Shown here: one piece after another, positions 25,817-35,028 of the stretch
Layout of the letters: each line of letters starts with the position of its first letter
Numbering within the stretch: the first letter of the stretch is position 1
Assembly: GCF_029892155.1 (NCBI RefSeq)
Contig: NZ_JARZAG010000009.1
Coordinates: 124,001-188,000, forward strand
DNA from: Kitasatospora sp. GAS204B
GTDB taxonomy: Bacteria > Actinomycetota > Actinomycetes > Streptomycetales > Streptomycetaceae
DNA length: 64,000 nucleotides
Direction: 5' to 3'
The notes under the pieces: model-generated
Told to the model about the DNA's origin: nothing
The model's input: only the letters and a program-made list of their open reading frames with translations
Databases searched by the model: none
Translations under genes and position numbers: made by a program

Positions 25817-26010
25817 GGCGCCAACTCCCCAGACCTGGCAGACGGCCTGCACGACAACGGGCAGGTCACGCGACCGGAGGCGACGGCCGTCCCACCGACC
25901 TCGATTCCGGTCCGTCGATGGTGCCACGGTTGCCGGACGGTGTCAGCACCCCGAACGGGTGCCGAAGGGAAAAAATGTGGCCCAGGACACATCTGTTCCC
26001 AGCGAGTCGA

Positions 26011-26187
26011 CTACCACGCCGTGATCTGGCGGATGTGGACGCGTTCGTGCCGAGGAACGATCAGGTGGACGAACGTGCCGTCCGGCAGCAGAGCGTCCTG
26101 GCCCTTCGGGCCACCGCGGCGCTCGTAGCGGTCGGGGCGCCGCTCGATCTCGACCTCGCCGGCCCAGATTGTCAGCCAACCGTGCAG
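26011..26187 (-). CDS. Possible short gene of unknown function, start unclear
   Basis: A 58-codon open stretch ending in a TAG at 26011. 51 of 58 codons end in G or C on this strand, a coding-like bias, and the product is protein-like (EVEIERRPDRYERRGG, TFVHLIVPRHERVHIRQITAW). The only in-frame initiators near its beginning are CTG at 26187 or a GTG at 26268 that lies inside the leuA terminator, so the start is unsupported. Either a real small protein with a rare CTG start, or a decayed gene that has lost its start. Confidence 0.4.
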   Translation of the reverse strand: MHGWLTIWAGEVEIERRPDRYERRGGPKGQDALLPDGTFVHLIVPRHERVHIRQITAW

Positions 26188-26235
26188 CGGTCCGAGGGTG
26201 TTGTGCCTGGAGTGACCACCGGCCGCCCTACGGCA

Positions 26236-26268
26236 GTGGCCTGCCGCCCGGTACGGACGGCAGGCCAC
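26236..26268 (-). terminator. leuA terminator
   Basis: 11-bp perfect stem (26236-26246 with 26258-26268) and 11-nt loop, 11 bp beyond the leuA stop codon. Confidence 0.8.
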
Positions 26269-26279
26269 GAAGGAATGAC

Positions 26280-28163
<1,884 letters not shown>

Positions 28164-28195
28164 TCAGCGATCGACGCATGCGCCCAGCACAGACT

Positions 28196-28244
28196 CCGCG
28201 GCGAGGGAGCCGGCCTCCGATGGTCTTACAGGCCCTCGCCGCGG
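28196..28244 (-). promoter_or_regulatory. leuA attenuator stem-loop
   Basis: 12-bp perfect GC-rich inverted repeat (28196-28207 with 28233-28244), 25-nt loop. The upstream arm overlaps codons of the leucine leader peptide, the usual geometry in which a ribosome stalled or not stalled on Leu codons changes which stem forms. No U-run follows, so it may act as a terminator or as a translational block on leuA. Confidence 0.65.
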
Positions 28245-28273
28245 CAGCTAAGAAGAAGCAGCCCGTAACGCAT
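28226..28273 (-). CDS. leuL: leu leader peptide
   Basis: 15 codons reading MRYGLLLLSCRGEGL then TAA, with four consecutive leucine codons (CTG CTT CTT CTT). CTT is rare in this high-GC background, which fits a sensor of leucyl-tRNA supply. It lies 140 nt upstream of leuA in the same direction and overlaps the attenuator arm. No strong ribosome site is visible before the ATG. Confidence 0.75.
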   Translation of the reverse strand: MRYGLLLLSCRGEGL

Positions 28274-28389
28274 GATGTGAGCCAGCGTAGCCGAGGGTCC
28301 GGCGATGCCGAAGCGAGTGCCGCGACATTTCCACTCCTTGAGACGGCGCCTGCGTGACAGCAGGTCGTGGAGTCCTCACCCTGAGTGCC

Positions 28390-29469
28390 ATGACGCAGCC
28401 CATCTCACCGCTCTGCACCATCGTGCCGCCCTATCTGCTGGACCGGCTGGCCGGCCTCGGCCACGAGGGCGCGCTGCGCTCGCGTCAGCTGGACGCCGCG
28501 CTGCGCGCGGCGCGCGCCGCCCAGGCCACGCCACCGCCGGACGGCGAACAACGGGCCGGCGAGCAACCGGCTGCCGGACCCGCCGCCGCGGCCGGGGTGA
28601 CGGGCCGGCCGGGGCGGACCATCGCCGACGCCGAACACACCGAGCACCTCCCCGGCCGCGCGATGCGCACCGAGGGCGGCCCGCCGACCGCCGACCCGTC
28701 CGTCAACCGCGCCTACGACGGCCTCGGCGCCACCCTCGCGCTGCTCCTGGAGGTCTACGGCCGCCGCTCGGTGGACGGCGCGGGCCTGCCGCTGCACGCC
28801 ACCGTGCACTACGGCACGGGGTACGACAACGCGTTCTGGGACGGCCGCCGGATGGTCTTCGGCGACGGCGACGGCACGATCTTCGGCGACTTCACCGGCT
28901 GCCCCGACGTGATCGGCCACGAACTCGCCCACGGGCTGGTGCAGTACAGCACGAAGCTGGCCTACCACGGCCAGCCCGGAGCGCTCAACGAGTCGGTGGC
29001 GGACGTCTTCGGCACCCTGGCCAAGCAGTACGCGCTGGGCCAGCAGGCCGACGACGCCGACTGGCTGATCGGCGCCGGCCTGTTCGGCTCCGGGGTGCGC
29101 GGGGTGGCGCTGCGCTCGCTGAAGGCACCCGGCACCGCCTACGACGACCCCCGGCTCGGGCGCGACCCGCAGCCGGGCTCGATGGACGACTACGTCGAGA
29201 CGGACGAGGACGAGGGCGGGGTGCACATCAACTCCGGCATCCCCAACCGGGCGTTCCAGCTGCTCGCGGCCGACCTCGGCGGCGCCGCCTGGGAGCGGGC
29301 CGGGCGGATCTGGTACGACGCGGTGACCGGCCCCGAGCTGCGCCCGGACGCCGACTTCGCCGCCTTCGCCCGGGCCACCGTGACCGCCGCCCGCACCCGC
29401 TTCGGCGAGGGCCCGGTGCCGGAGGCGGTGGCCGGCGCCTGGAAGCGGGTCGGCCTCTCGGCCACCTGA
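28390..29469 (+). CDS. Protealysin-like M4 neutral metallopeptidase
   Basis: 359 aa, no signal peptide. The N-terminus PLCTIVPPYLLDRL matches the short protealysin-type propeptide, whose conserved Cys/Pro-Pro-Tyr motif keeps the enzyme latent. The M4 catalytic domain has VIGHELAHGLVQY (zinc ligands His177, His181; Glu178 catalytic) and ALNESVADVFG (third ligand Glu201), then GGVHINSGIPNRAF with the transition-state His region. The low-complexity Ala/Pro linker lies at about 45-80. Followed 119 bp later by an emfourin-type inhibitor gene. An in-frame upstream ATG at 28354 is less likely. Confidence 0.93.
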   Translation: MTQPISPLCTIVPPYLLDRLAGLGHEGALRSRQLDAALRAARAAQATPPPDGEQRAGEQPAAGPAAAAGVTGRPGRTIADAEHTEHLPGRAMRTEGGPPTADPSVNRAYDGLGATLALLLEVYGRRSVDGAGLPLHATVHYGTGYDNAFWDGRRMVFGDGDGTIFGDFTGCPDVIGHELAHGLVQYSTKLAYHGQPGALNESVADVFGTLAKQYALGQQADDADWLIGAGLFGSGVRGVALRSLKAPGTAYDDPRLGRDPQPGSMDDYVETDEDEGGVHINSGIPNRAFQLLAADLGGAAWERAGRIWYDAVTGPELRPDADFAAFARATVTAARTRFGEGPVPEAVAGAWKRVGLSAT

Positions 29470-29587
29470 GCACGGCACCCCGGCGCTGGACGACACGCGC
29501 TGGACCACACACGCGCGACGACACGCGGCCGATGCGTTCTCAGCAAAATCCCAGCATCGGCCATCCGTGGGTAGCAGACTGGCCACC

Positions 29588-29893
29588 ATGCGCATACAGG
29601 TGACCAGGAGCGGCGGCTTGACCGGTCAGATCCTGCGGGCCGAGCTGGACACCGAAGCCCGGATGGACGCGCCGCACGTGCACGCGCTGGCCCGCGAGGC
29701 GGTCGCGGGCGCCGCCCGGTCCCCCGGCTACGGGGTGCCCGACGGCTACCACTACGCGATCACCGTGGACGGCCGCACGGTGTACTGCGCCGACCCGCGA
29801 CTGACCGCCTGCCAGCGGGAGTTGGTCTCGCTGATCCTGCACCAGGGGACGGCGGTACCGCCGGGCGGCGACTGGGTCGCCACCCCCGGCTGA
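29588..29893 (+). CDS. Emfourin-type protealysin inhibitor
   Basis: 101 aa. Matches the emfourin pattern: IQVTRSGGLTGQILRAELDT at the start, a helical ALAREAVAGA middle and PDGYHYAITVDGRTVYCADPRLT before the C-terminal helix. Such proteins are encoded just downstream of protealysin-like peptidases and inhibit them. ATG at 29588 chosen over an upstream in-frame start. Located between the peptidase and a strong terminator, so the pair forms a two-gene unit. Confidence 0.88.
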   Translation: MRIQVTRSGGLTGQILRAELDTEARMDAPHVHALAREAVAGAARSPGYGVPDGYHYAITVDGRTVYCADPRLTACQRELVSLILHQGTAVPPGGDWVATPG

Positions 29894-29904
29894 CGCCCGT
29901 AAAA

Positions 29905-29953
29905 CCGCCGGGCGGCCGCAGGCTCGGAGAACGAGCCCGCGGCCGCCCGGCGG
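29905..29953. terminator. Large bidirectional terminator
   Basis: 15-bp perfect outer stem (29905-29919 with 29939-29953) plus a 6-bp inner stem (29921-29926 with 29932-29937), single-base bulges on both sides. Sits between the convergent emfourin and era genes. Confidence 0.9.
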
Positions 29954-29970
29954 CGCGATCTGAGCCGGCG

Positions 29971-30912
29971 TCAGAAGCCGAGCTTGCGCAGCTGCTTGGG
30001 GTCGCGCTGCCAGTCCTTGGCCACCTTGACGTGCAGGTCGAGGTAGACCGGGGTGCCGAGCAGCGCCTCGATGTGCTTGCGCGCGGTCGTCCCGACGTGC
30101 TTCAGCCGCGCGCCCTTGGCGCCGATCACGATCGCCTTCTGGCTCTGCCGCTCGATGTAGACGTTCGCGTGGATGTCCAGCAGCGGGCGGTCGGCGGGCC
30201 GGTCCTCGCGCGGGATCATCTCCTCGACGACCACGGCCAGCGAGTGCGGGAGTTCGTCGCGCACACCCTCCAGGGCGGCCTCCCGGATCAGCTCGGCGAC
30301 CATGATCTGCTCGGGCTCGTCGGTCAGGTCGCCGTCCGGGTAGAGCGGCTGGCCCTCGGGCAGCAGCTTGGTGAGCAGCTCGGCGACCAGGTCGACCTGC
30401 TTGTCACCGGTGGCCGAGACCGGAATGATCTCCGCCCACTCGATGCCCAGCTCGGCGCCGAGCTGGGCGATGGCGATCAGCTGCTCGGCCAGCCGCTTGG
30501 AGTCGACCAGGTCGGTCTTGGTGACGATGGCCACCTTGGGGGTCTTCTTGATCTCGGCCAGTTCCTTGGCGATGAACTTGTCGCCGGGGCCGAGCTTCTG
30601 GTCGGCGGGCAGGCAGAAGCCGATCACGTCCACCTCGGCCCAGGTGCTGCGAACCAGGTCGTTGAGCCGCTCGCCGAGCAGGGTGCGCGGCTTGTGCAGG
30701 CCCGGGGTGTCCACCAGCACGAGCTGGGAGTCCGGGCGGTGCACGATGCCGCGCACGGTGTGCCGGGTGGTCTGCGGGCGGTCGGAGGTGATCGCGACCT
30801 TGGTTCCCACCAGGGCGTTGGTCAGGGTCGACTTGCCCGCGTTGGGTCGGCCGACGAAGCACGCGAAGCCCGAACGGTAGGGGCTTGCCGGGGAGGAGGG
30901 GGTGTCGCTCAT
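29971..30912 (-). CDS. era: GTPase Era
   Basis: 313 aa. TRAFAC GTPase with G1 GRPNAGKST, G2 TTRHTVRG, G3 DTPGLHKP, G4 TKTD, then a KH domain with the GAKGARLKHVG signature (IVIGAKGARLKHVGTTARKHIEALLG). Era binds the 3' end of 16S rRNA and coordinates 30S maturation with cell cycle. ATG at 30912 (MSDTPSS) fits usual length; an ATG three codons upstream is possible. Confidence 0.97.
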   Translation of the reverse strand: MSDTPSSPASPYRSGFACFVGRPNAGKSTLTNALVGTKVAITSDRPQTTRHTVRGIVHRPDSQLVLVDTPGLHKPRTLLGERLNDLVRSTWAEVDVIGFCLPADQKLGPGDKFIAKELAEIKKTPKVAIVTKTDLVDSKRLAEQLIAIAQLGAELGIEWAEIIPVSATGDKQVDLVAELLTKLLPEGQPLYPDGDLTDEPEQIMVAELIREAALEGVRDELPHSLAVVVEEMIPREDRPADRPLLDIHANVYIERQSQKAIVIGAKGARLKHVGTTARKHIEALLGTPVYLDLHVKVAKDWQRDPKQLRKLGF

Positions 30913-30968
30913 GAGGACCATTGTCCCTGATCGCCTGGGAGCCCCCGCCACCCCCGCCACCAGCCGTG

Positions 30969-31121
30969 TCACTTGCGTCGCGACTGCAGCGCGCCGACCA
31001 GCGTGAGCACCAGCAGCGCGATCGAGCCGGCCAGCCAGTAGGGCGAGCCGCTCTCGTGCCAGCGGCCCAACCCCATCACCACGGCCAGCAGCGCCGCGAA
31101 GAACCCGAGTACGCCGAACAT
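30969..31121 (-). CDS. Small two-helix membrane protein
   Basis: 50 aa: helix FGVLGFFAALLAVVMGLG, a polar turn RWHESGSPYW, helix LAGSIALLVLTLVGAL, and a basic QSRRK tail. The ATG is preceded by GAGGGGG, a good ribosome site. Lies between era and the deaminase-like gene in the same direction, possibly one operon. Function unknown. Confidence 0.7.
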   Translation of the reverse strand: MFGVLGFFAALLAVVMGLGRWHESGSPYWLAGSIALLVLTLVGALQSRRK

Positions 31122-31188
31122 CACCCCACCCCCTCGGGGTGAGATTATCCGCTCTTCGTACTTAGGCCACGGCGGGTCACGCCTCGAC

Positions 31189-31530
31189 TCACGCCTCGAC
31201 GCGAACCCGCAGCACCCCGTCCGGCCCGGCCAGCAGCAGCGGCGCACCGGCCCCGCCCAGGTCACGCACCACGGCCAGGTCCGCCTCAGCCGGCTCCGCG
31301 CCCGCCGTCACCACGGCCGCCGCCTCCAGGCCCTTGGCGCCACTGGCCACCGCCATCGCCACCGCCGTCTGCACCGCACTCAGCTTCAGCGAGGCCAGCT
31401 CGACCGTCCCGGCGACGTAGGTGCGGCCGGTCTCGTCACGCACGGCCGCGCCCTCCGCGACCCCGTTGCGAGCCCGGGTGGAGCGGGCGAGGGTGAGCAG
31501 CTTCTGGTCTTCGGGATCAAGCTCAGTCAT
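31189..31530 (-). CDS. Degenerate cytidine deaminase-like protein
   Basis: 113 aa. The order of elements is that of short cytidine deaminases: LLTLARSTRARNGVAEGAAVRDETGRTYVAGTVELASLKLSAVQTAVAMAVASG. However, the catalytic CAE is replaced by AVQ and the later PCGxC zinc motif is absent, so no zinc site is visible. Probably a structural or regulatory relic conserved near era. ATG at 31530. Confidence 0.7.
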   Translation of the reverse strand: MTELDPEDQKLLTLARSTRARNGVAEGAAVRDETGRTYVAGTVELASLKLSAVQTAVAMAVASGAKGLEAAAVVTAGAEPAEADLAVVRDLGGAGAPLLLAGPDGVLRVRVEA

Positions 31531-31640
31531 GCCGCCGAGCATAGGCGGCCGAGCCGGGGCGAACCACGATGGTCCATTCCCTCCCGTTCTCGTCGTCGCC
31601 GTGGGAGGCTACGCAGCGATCTGCCAACGAGGGGGAACCG

Positions 31641-32357
31641 ATGAACCGGCGGACCGGAATCAGCCGCGCCACGGGGGCGGCACTGCTCGTCCTGACCCCG
31701 GCCCTGGCGAGCGGCTGCGGCGGGCCTGCCGGGCACGCTCCCGCAGCCCCCTCGCCGCACCCCTCGGCTTCCGCGACGCAGGTGCGCTACCCGGTGACGC
31801 CCACCCGGCCGAGCGACGCGGGGCAGGCCGACCAGTTCGTCGAGCAGCTGAAGTCATTCGCGGGCAGCCCCCACGTGACCCTGCCGGAGTCCACCACCGA
31901 CCTGATGGTGCTGCGCCCGCTCACGGACGCCGACGGGGACGCGGCCTGGCTGCCCGACAGCGGGAGCGCCTGCCTGCTCTCCTCCCAGAGCGGCGGCACC
32001 CCCGCTCCGCATGTCGGTGTCAGCTGCCTCGACCTGCCCGCGAGGTCTCCCGCCGATCCCCCGGTGATGGTCGGTCCCTCGAACCTCGGCGGCAACGACC
32101 ACGCGATGGAGTGGTTCGCGGCGGTGATCGGCTCGACCAACCCCGTGGTCGTGCGGCACGACCCCGACGGCGAGATCGACCCGCTCAACCAGGCCACGGC
32201 CAAGGCGGCGAACGGCGTCACGTACACCGTCGTCGAGTACCACGCACTCGACTACCCGAACGGCACCCCGTCGCCGCCCCTGCCCGCCGACGCGGGCACG
32301 CCGCAGCTCTGCATCGGATCGGGCGCGCTCTGCCGCGACGCGCTCCAGAACGGCTAG
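31641..32357 (+). CDS. Putative lipoprotein
   Basis: 238 aa. Signal peptide ending in a lipobox, LVLTPALASGCGG, so Cys at about residue 26 is the likely lipidation site. A Pro/Ser-rich spacer follows, then a domain of unknown type with internal Cys (ACLLSS, VSCLDL, CIGSGALC) that may form disulfides. GAGGGGG five bases before the ATG. No family recognised. Confidence 0.72.
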   Translation: MNRRTGISRATGAALLVLTPALASGCGGPAGHAPAAPSPHPSASATQVRYPVTPTRPSDAGQADQFVEQLKSFAGSPHVTLPESTTDLMVLRPLTDADGDAAWLPDSGSACLLSSQSGGTPAPHVGVSCLDLPARSPADPPVMVGPSNLGGNDHAMEWFAAVIGSTNPVVVRHDPDGEIDPLNQATAKAANGVTYTVVEYHALDYPNGTPSPPLPADAGTPQLCIGSGALCRDALQNG

Positions 32358-32360
32358 CGC

Positions 32361-32375
32361 CTGACGGTCCGTCAG
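32361..32375. repeat. Stop-codon palindrome CTGACGG-N-CCGTCAG, copy 1
   Basis: 15-bp perfect palindrome, 3 bp after the lipoprotein stop, and it contains the stop codon of the convergent DUF397 gene. Could act as a short terminator. Confidence 0.6.
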
Positions 32376-32569
32376 ACGATGCCGAACTCCCCACCGGCAA
32401 CACCGCGGGTGAACGCGGACCACGCGTCGGCACCGAACGCCAGCTCCGGCCCCTGCCGGTCCTTGCTGTCGCGCACCGGCACCACGCCATCAGCGGCGGC
32501 CAGGTTCAGCGCCACCTCCACGCAGTCCCCACCGTCACCCTCGCTGTAACTGCTGGTCCGCCAGTCCAC
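32372..32569 (-). CDS. DUF397 protein (free copy)
   Basis: 65 aa: DWRTSSYSEGDGGDCVEVA...DGVVPVRDSKDRQGPELAFGADAWSAFTRGV is the complete DUF397 pattern. Such small proteins accompany XRE-type regulators in streptomycetes and may act as their partners or antitoxin-like factors. The GTG follows directly on the TGA of the fusion gene, with GGGAGG upstream, so translation is coupled. Confidence 0.85.
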   Translation of the reverse strand: MDWRTSSYSEGDGGDCVEVALNLAAADGVVPVRDSKDRQGPELAFGADAWSAFTRGVAGGEFGIV

Positions 32570-32767
32570 TCAGACCTCCCCGAACCGGCCACCCGCAACG
32601 CCACGGGTGAACGCCGCCCACGCCTCGGCGCCGAACGCCAGCTCCGGCCCCTGCCGATCCTTGCTGTCGCGCACCGGCACCACGCCATCGGCGGCGGCCA
32701 GGTTCAGCGCCACCTCGACGCACTCGCCACCGTCGCCCTCGCTGTAACTGCTGGTCCGCCAGTCCGC
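32372..32767 (-). repeat. Tandem duplication of the DUF397 unit (2 x 198 bp)
   Basis: Two abutting 198-bp copies (32372-32569 and 32570-32767), highly similar at nucleotide level. The upstream copy has GCG where the downstream copy has its GTG start, and is read in frame from the regulator gene. Confidence 0.85.
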
Positions 32768-33652
32768 CTTCCGGTACGAGTACGCAACGGGCTGCTGTCG
32801 CCTGGGGATGCTCACGTTGTAGAAACCTCTCATCGCGCTGCGGATCAGGCGAGCGGACTCCGACACGGACAGCGACTCCGCCCTGAGCCGATCATAGAAC
32901 CGCGAACGCTCCCTCAGCGTCTGTTCATCGGTAACGAAGTAGCCCTTGCTCATCGTCTCCGAGTAGGCCCACTCTTCGCTCCCAGGCAGAGACAGCAAGG
33001 TCAAGCTGTTACTGGTCCCGGTCCGCTCGCCCAGCTCGAACGGGGCCACCTGGATGATGATGTCGGGGAACGCCTTCCCGACATCGAGCAGGTGCTGCAG
33101 CTGCTCGTGCATCACCGCTCGACCGCCAACCGCCCGCCAGATCACCGCCTCGTCGAGGATGGAGATCAGCTGCGGTCCGCCCTGCTTCAGGAAGCGCTTC
33201 TGCCGGCCCATCCGAGCCGCGACTGCCGCCGCGATCGCTGGCTCATCAGCGTCAGGTCGCGCAAAGCGGAAGAGGGCCCGCGCATAGTCCGAAGTCTGGA
33301 GCAAGCCTCGAATTCGCTTGACGTCATACCCCCTGATCAACGAAGCCGCCCCCTCCAGCCGCGCGTACAGCTTGAACCAGTCCGGGTGCACCACCTCCCG
33401 ATCCCAGTCCACGTCGTGCCACGCCCGCACCAAAGCCTGCTTGGCGTCCAGGACTTCGTCCAGCCGCACCACGTAGTCCTCGCGCGGGAACCGCTCCGCC
33501 GACTCGAACCGCGAGAGCAGCGAGGGATCGATCGGGATCGTCCGCGCGAGCTCCACGGTCTTCATCTTCCGCAGCTCCCGCCAGTCCTTGAGCAGCCAGC
33601 CGAAGGCCTCGGGCGTCAGCAGCCGGTGCTCAGTGGAACGTCGACTCGCCAT
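32570..33652 (-). CDS. XRE-family regulator fused to a C-terminal DUF397 domain
   Basis: 360 aa. N-terminal helix-turn-helix (FGWLLKDWRELRKMKTVELARTIPIDPSLLSRFESAERFP), then a DUF5753-type domain (DWFKLYARLEGAASLIRGYDVKRIRGLLQTSDYARALFR, FLKQGGPQLISILDEAVIWRAVGG, SLTLLSLPGSEEWAYSETM). These families usually end near residue 290; here the frame runs straight on through KADWRTSSYSEGDGGECVEVA, a whole DUF397 domain. The cause appears to be duplication of the DUF397 gene with loss of its start (GTG to GCG). ATG at 33652. Confidence 0.88.
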   Translation of the reverse strand: MASRRSTEHRLLTPEAFGWLLKDWRELRKMKTVELARTIPIDPSLLSRFESAERFPREDYVVRLDEVLDAKQALVRAWHDVDWDREVVHPDWFKLYARLEGAASLIRGYDVKRIRGLLQTSDYARALFRFARPDADEPAIAAAVAARMGRQKRFLKQGGPQLISILDEAVIWRAVGGRAVMHEQLQHLLDVGKAFPDIIIQVAPFELGERTGTSNSLTLLSLPGSEEWAYSETMSKGYFVTDEQTLRERSRFYDRLRAESLSVSESARLIRSAMRGFYNVSIPRRQQPVAYSYRKADWRTSSYSEGDGGECVEVALNLAAADGVVPVRDSKDRQGPELAFGAEAWAAFTRGVAGGRFGEV

Positions 33653-33885
33653 CGTGCACCCCTCGATCGTGAGATCCGCCGGGCACGCAGCCGCCAACCA
33701 GCCACCCCTTGGCCGGAATTGAACGCGGCGCCACCCACTGCAGTCCATTGGTAGCACCGCGCAACCACCCCGCGCGACGGAAGACCGGAACTACACCCGT
33801 TCGGCCTACTCGAACGCCGATCCCCCTGGCAACCACGGCCGTTCGCCCCTTTGGGCACTTCGCAGACAGGTCTCTAGACACAATT

Positions 33886-33902
33886 GGTTTGCCATGCAAA
33901 CC
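33886..33902. promoter_or_regulatory. Operator-like inverted repeat GGTTTG-N5-CAAACC
   Basis: 6-5-6 dyad in a locally AT-rich stretch, ending 8 bp before the ATG of the membrane protein gene. Placement over the expected transcription start suits a repressor site, perhaps for the winged-helix regulator encoded second in the operon (inference). Confidence 0.5.
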
Positions 33903-33910
33903 TCGATCTC

Positions 33911-34603
33911 ATGGCGACTCAACCCGTTCCGTCCTCAAGTGACCCCCGGCACCTCCTGGCAACGACCGGGGCCCTGGTCCAGCGTGTCCGCCGCGAGCAA
34001 CGCGGCGCCTGGTTCCCGCTCCTGGTCTTCGCCGCCGTGAGGTTCGCCGCGGCACCGATCGTCGAGTACGGCCAGGGCCCCTGCGATGCGGCCAACGGCG
34101 GCCTGGGCGGACTCTGCGTCAACTCCCTGCCCCCTGCGATGTGGTACTGGCCGGTGGCACTGCTGCTCGCCTATGTCGCGATCAGCTGGTTCTACCTCCG
34201 TCGTTCCGCCAAGCTCGGCCTGGGCACCCGGATCCAGCCGTACCTGGTGCTGGGCGTCGCCCTCGCCTTGCTCATGGCCGCCGACCAGGCGTGGACGGCG
34301 GCCCACCCGGGGTTCCTGGCCGAGCTGGACGGGACGGGGCCGATCTCCGTGTTCGCCCGCACGGTGTTGAGCCCGGCCGGCACGATCGGTCTGGCGTTGC
34401 TGCTGCTCGCCCGGATCGAGCGCAGCTGGCCGCTTCTCGCCGTCACCTGCGGGTACCTGCTCGCCATGCTCAGCTCTGACAGCCGTCCTGACCCGTCCCC
34501 GTGGTCCTTCCTCCCGAGCCTGCTGCTGGAAGGCGGCGTGCTGCTGGTCGGCGGCGTCGTCCTCGCCCTGCTGCACCGGGCCCAGGGGCGGTCGGCCGGA
34601 TGA
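33911..34603 (+). CDS. Integral membrane protein
   Basis: 230 aa with about five hydrophobic helices (roughly 38-55, 82-102, 115-132, 158-175, 205-222). A Cys-containing loop CDAANGGLGGLCVNS lies between the first two. No family recognised. Its TGA overlaps the ATG of the regulator gene, so the two are coupled; in such pairs the regulator often controls the membrane protein gene. Confidence 0.75.
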   Translation: MATQPVPSSSDPRHLLATTGALVQRVRREQRGAWFPLLVFAAVRFAAAPIVEYGQGPCDAANGGLGGLCVNSLPPAMWYWPVALLLAYVAISWFYLRRSAKLGLGTRIQPYLVLGVALALLMAADQAWTAAHPGFLAELDGTGPISVFARTVLSPAGTIGLALLLLARIERSWPLLAVTCGYLLAMLSSDSRPDPSPWSFLPSLLLEGGVLLVGGVVLALLHRAQGRSAG

Positions 34604-34962
34604 CCGAGCACCCCACCAACAGCCTCGACGACGTCGTGCACCAGCGCGTCCGCCTGGGCATCCTCGCGGTGGCCAAGGAGGCCCGGCGGGTGGAGTTCAC
34701 CTTCCTGCGCAGCACACTCGGTCTCACCGCCGGCAACCTCTCCCAACACCTGGGCGTCCTGGAGAAGGCCGGCCTGGTCACGATCGACAAGGGCTACGAG
34801 GGCAAGCGGGCCCGCACCTGGGTCCAGCTCACCAAGGCCGGCAAGAAGGCCCTGCACGACGAGATCACGACGCTCAGGACCCTGATCCACCAGCTCGAAG
34901 GCCTTGAAGAACGTGACGGCGGAGTCAATCCCGGTTCCACAGCCGCTCCATCGCCTGGTTGA
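34600..34962 (+). CDS. Winged-helix transcriptional regulator (MarR/ArsR-like)
   Basis: 120 aa. Short winged helix: VVHQRVRLGILAVAKEARRVEFTFLRSTLGLTAGNLSQHLGVLEKAGLVTIDKGYEGKRARTWVQLTKAGKKAL, the HTH_34 pattern, with the wing at GKRARTWV. No ligand domain follows. Second gene of the membrane-protein operon; candidate ligand of the palindrome at 33886-33902. Confidence 0.88.
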   Translation: MTEHPTNSLDDVVHQRVRLGILAVAKEARRVEFTFLRSTLGLTAGNLSQHLGVLEKAGLVTIDKGYEGKRARTWVQLTKAGKKALHDEITTLRTLIHQLEGLEERDGGVNPGSTAAPSPG

Positions 34963-35013
34963 GCGTCCTGCCGGCGTGGACGCCGCCGTGGTGGTCGCCA
35001 CGGCCAGGAAGAG

Positions 35014-35028
35014 CTGACGGACCGTCAG
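35014..35028. repeat. Stop-codon palindrome CTGACGG-N-CCGTCAG, copy 2
   Basis: Perfect 15-bp palindrome (17 bp with flanking G/C). It contains the stop codon of the CorC-like gene on the minus strand and lies 51 bp beyond the regulator stop. Confidence 0.6.
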
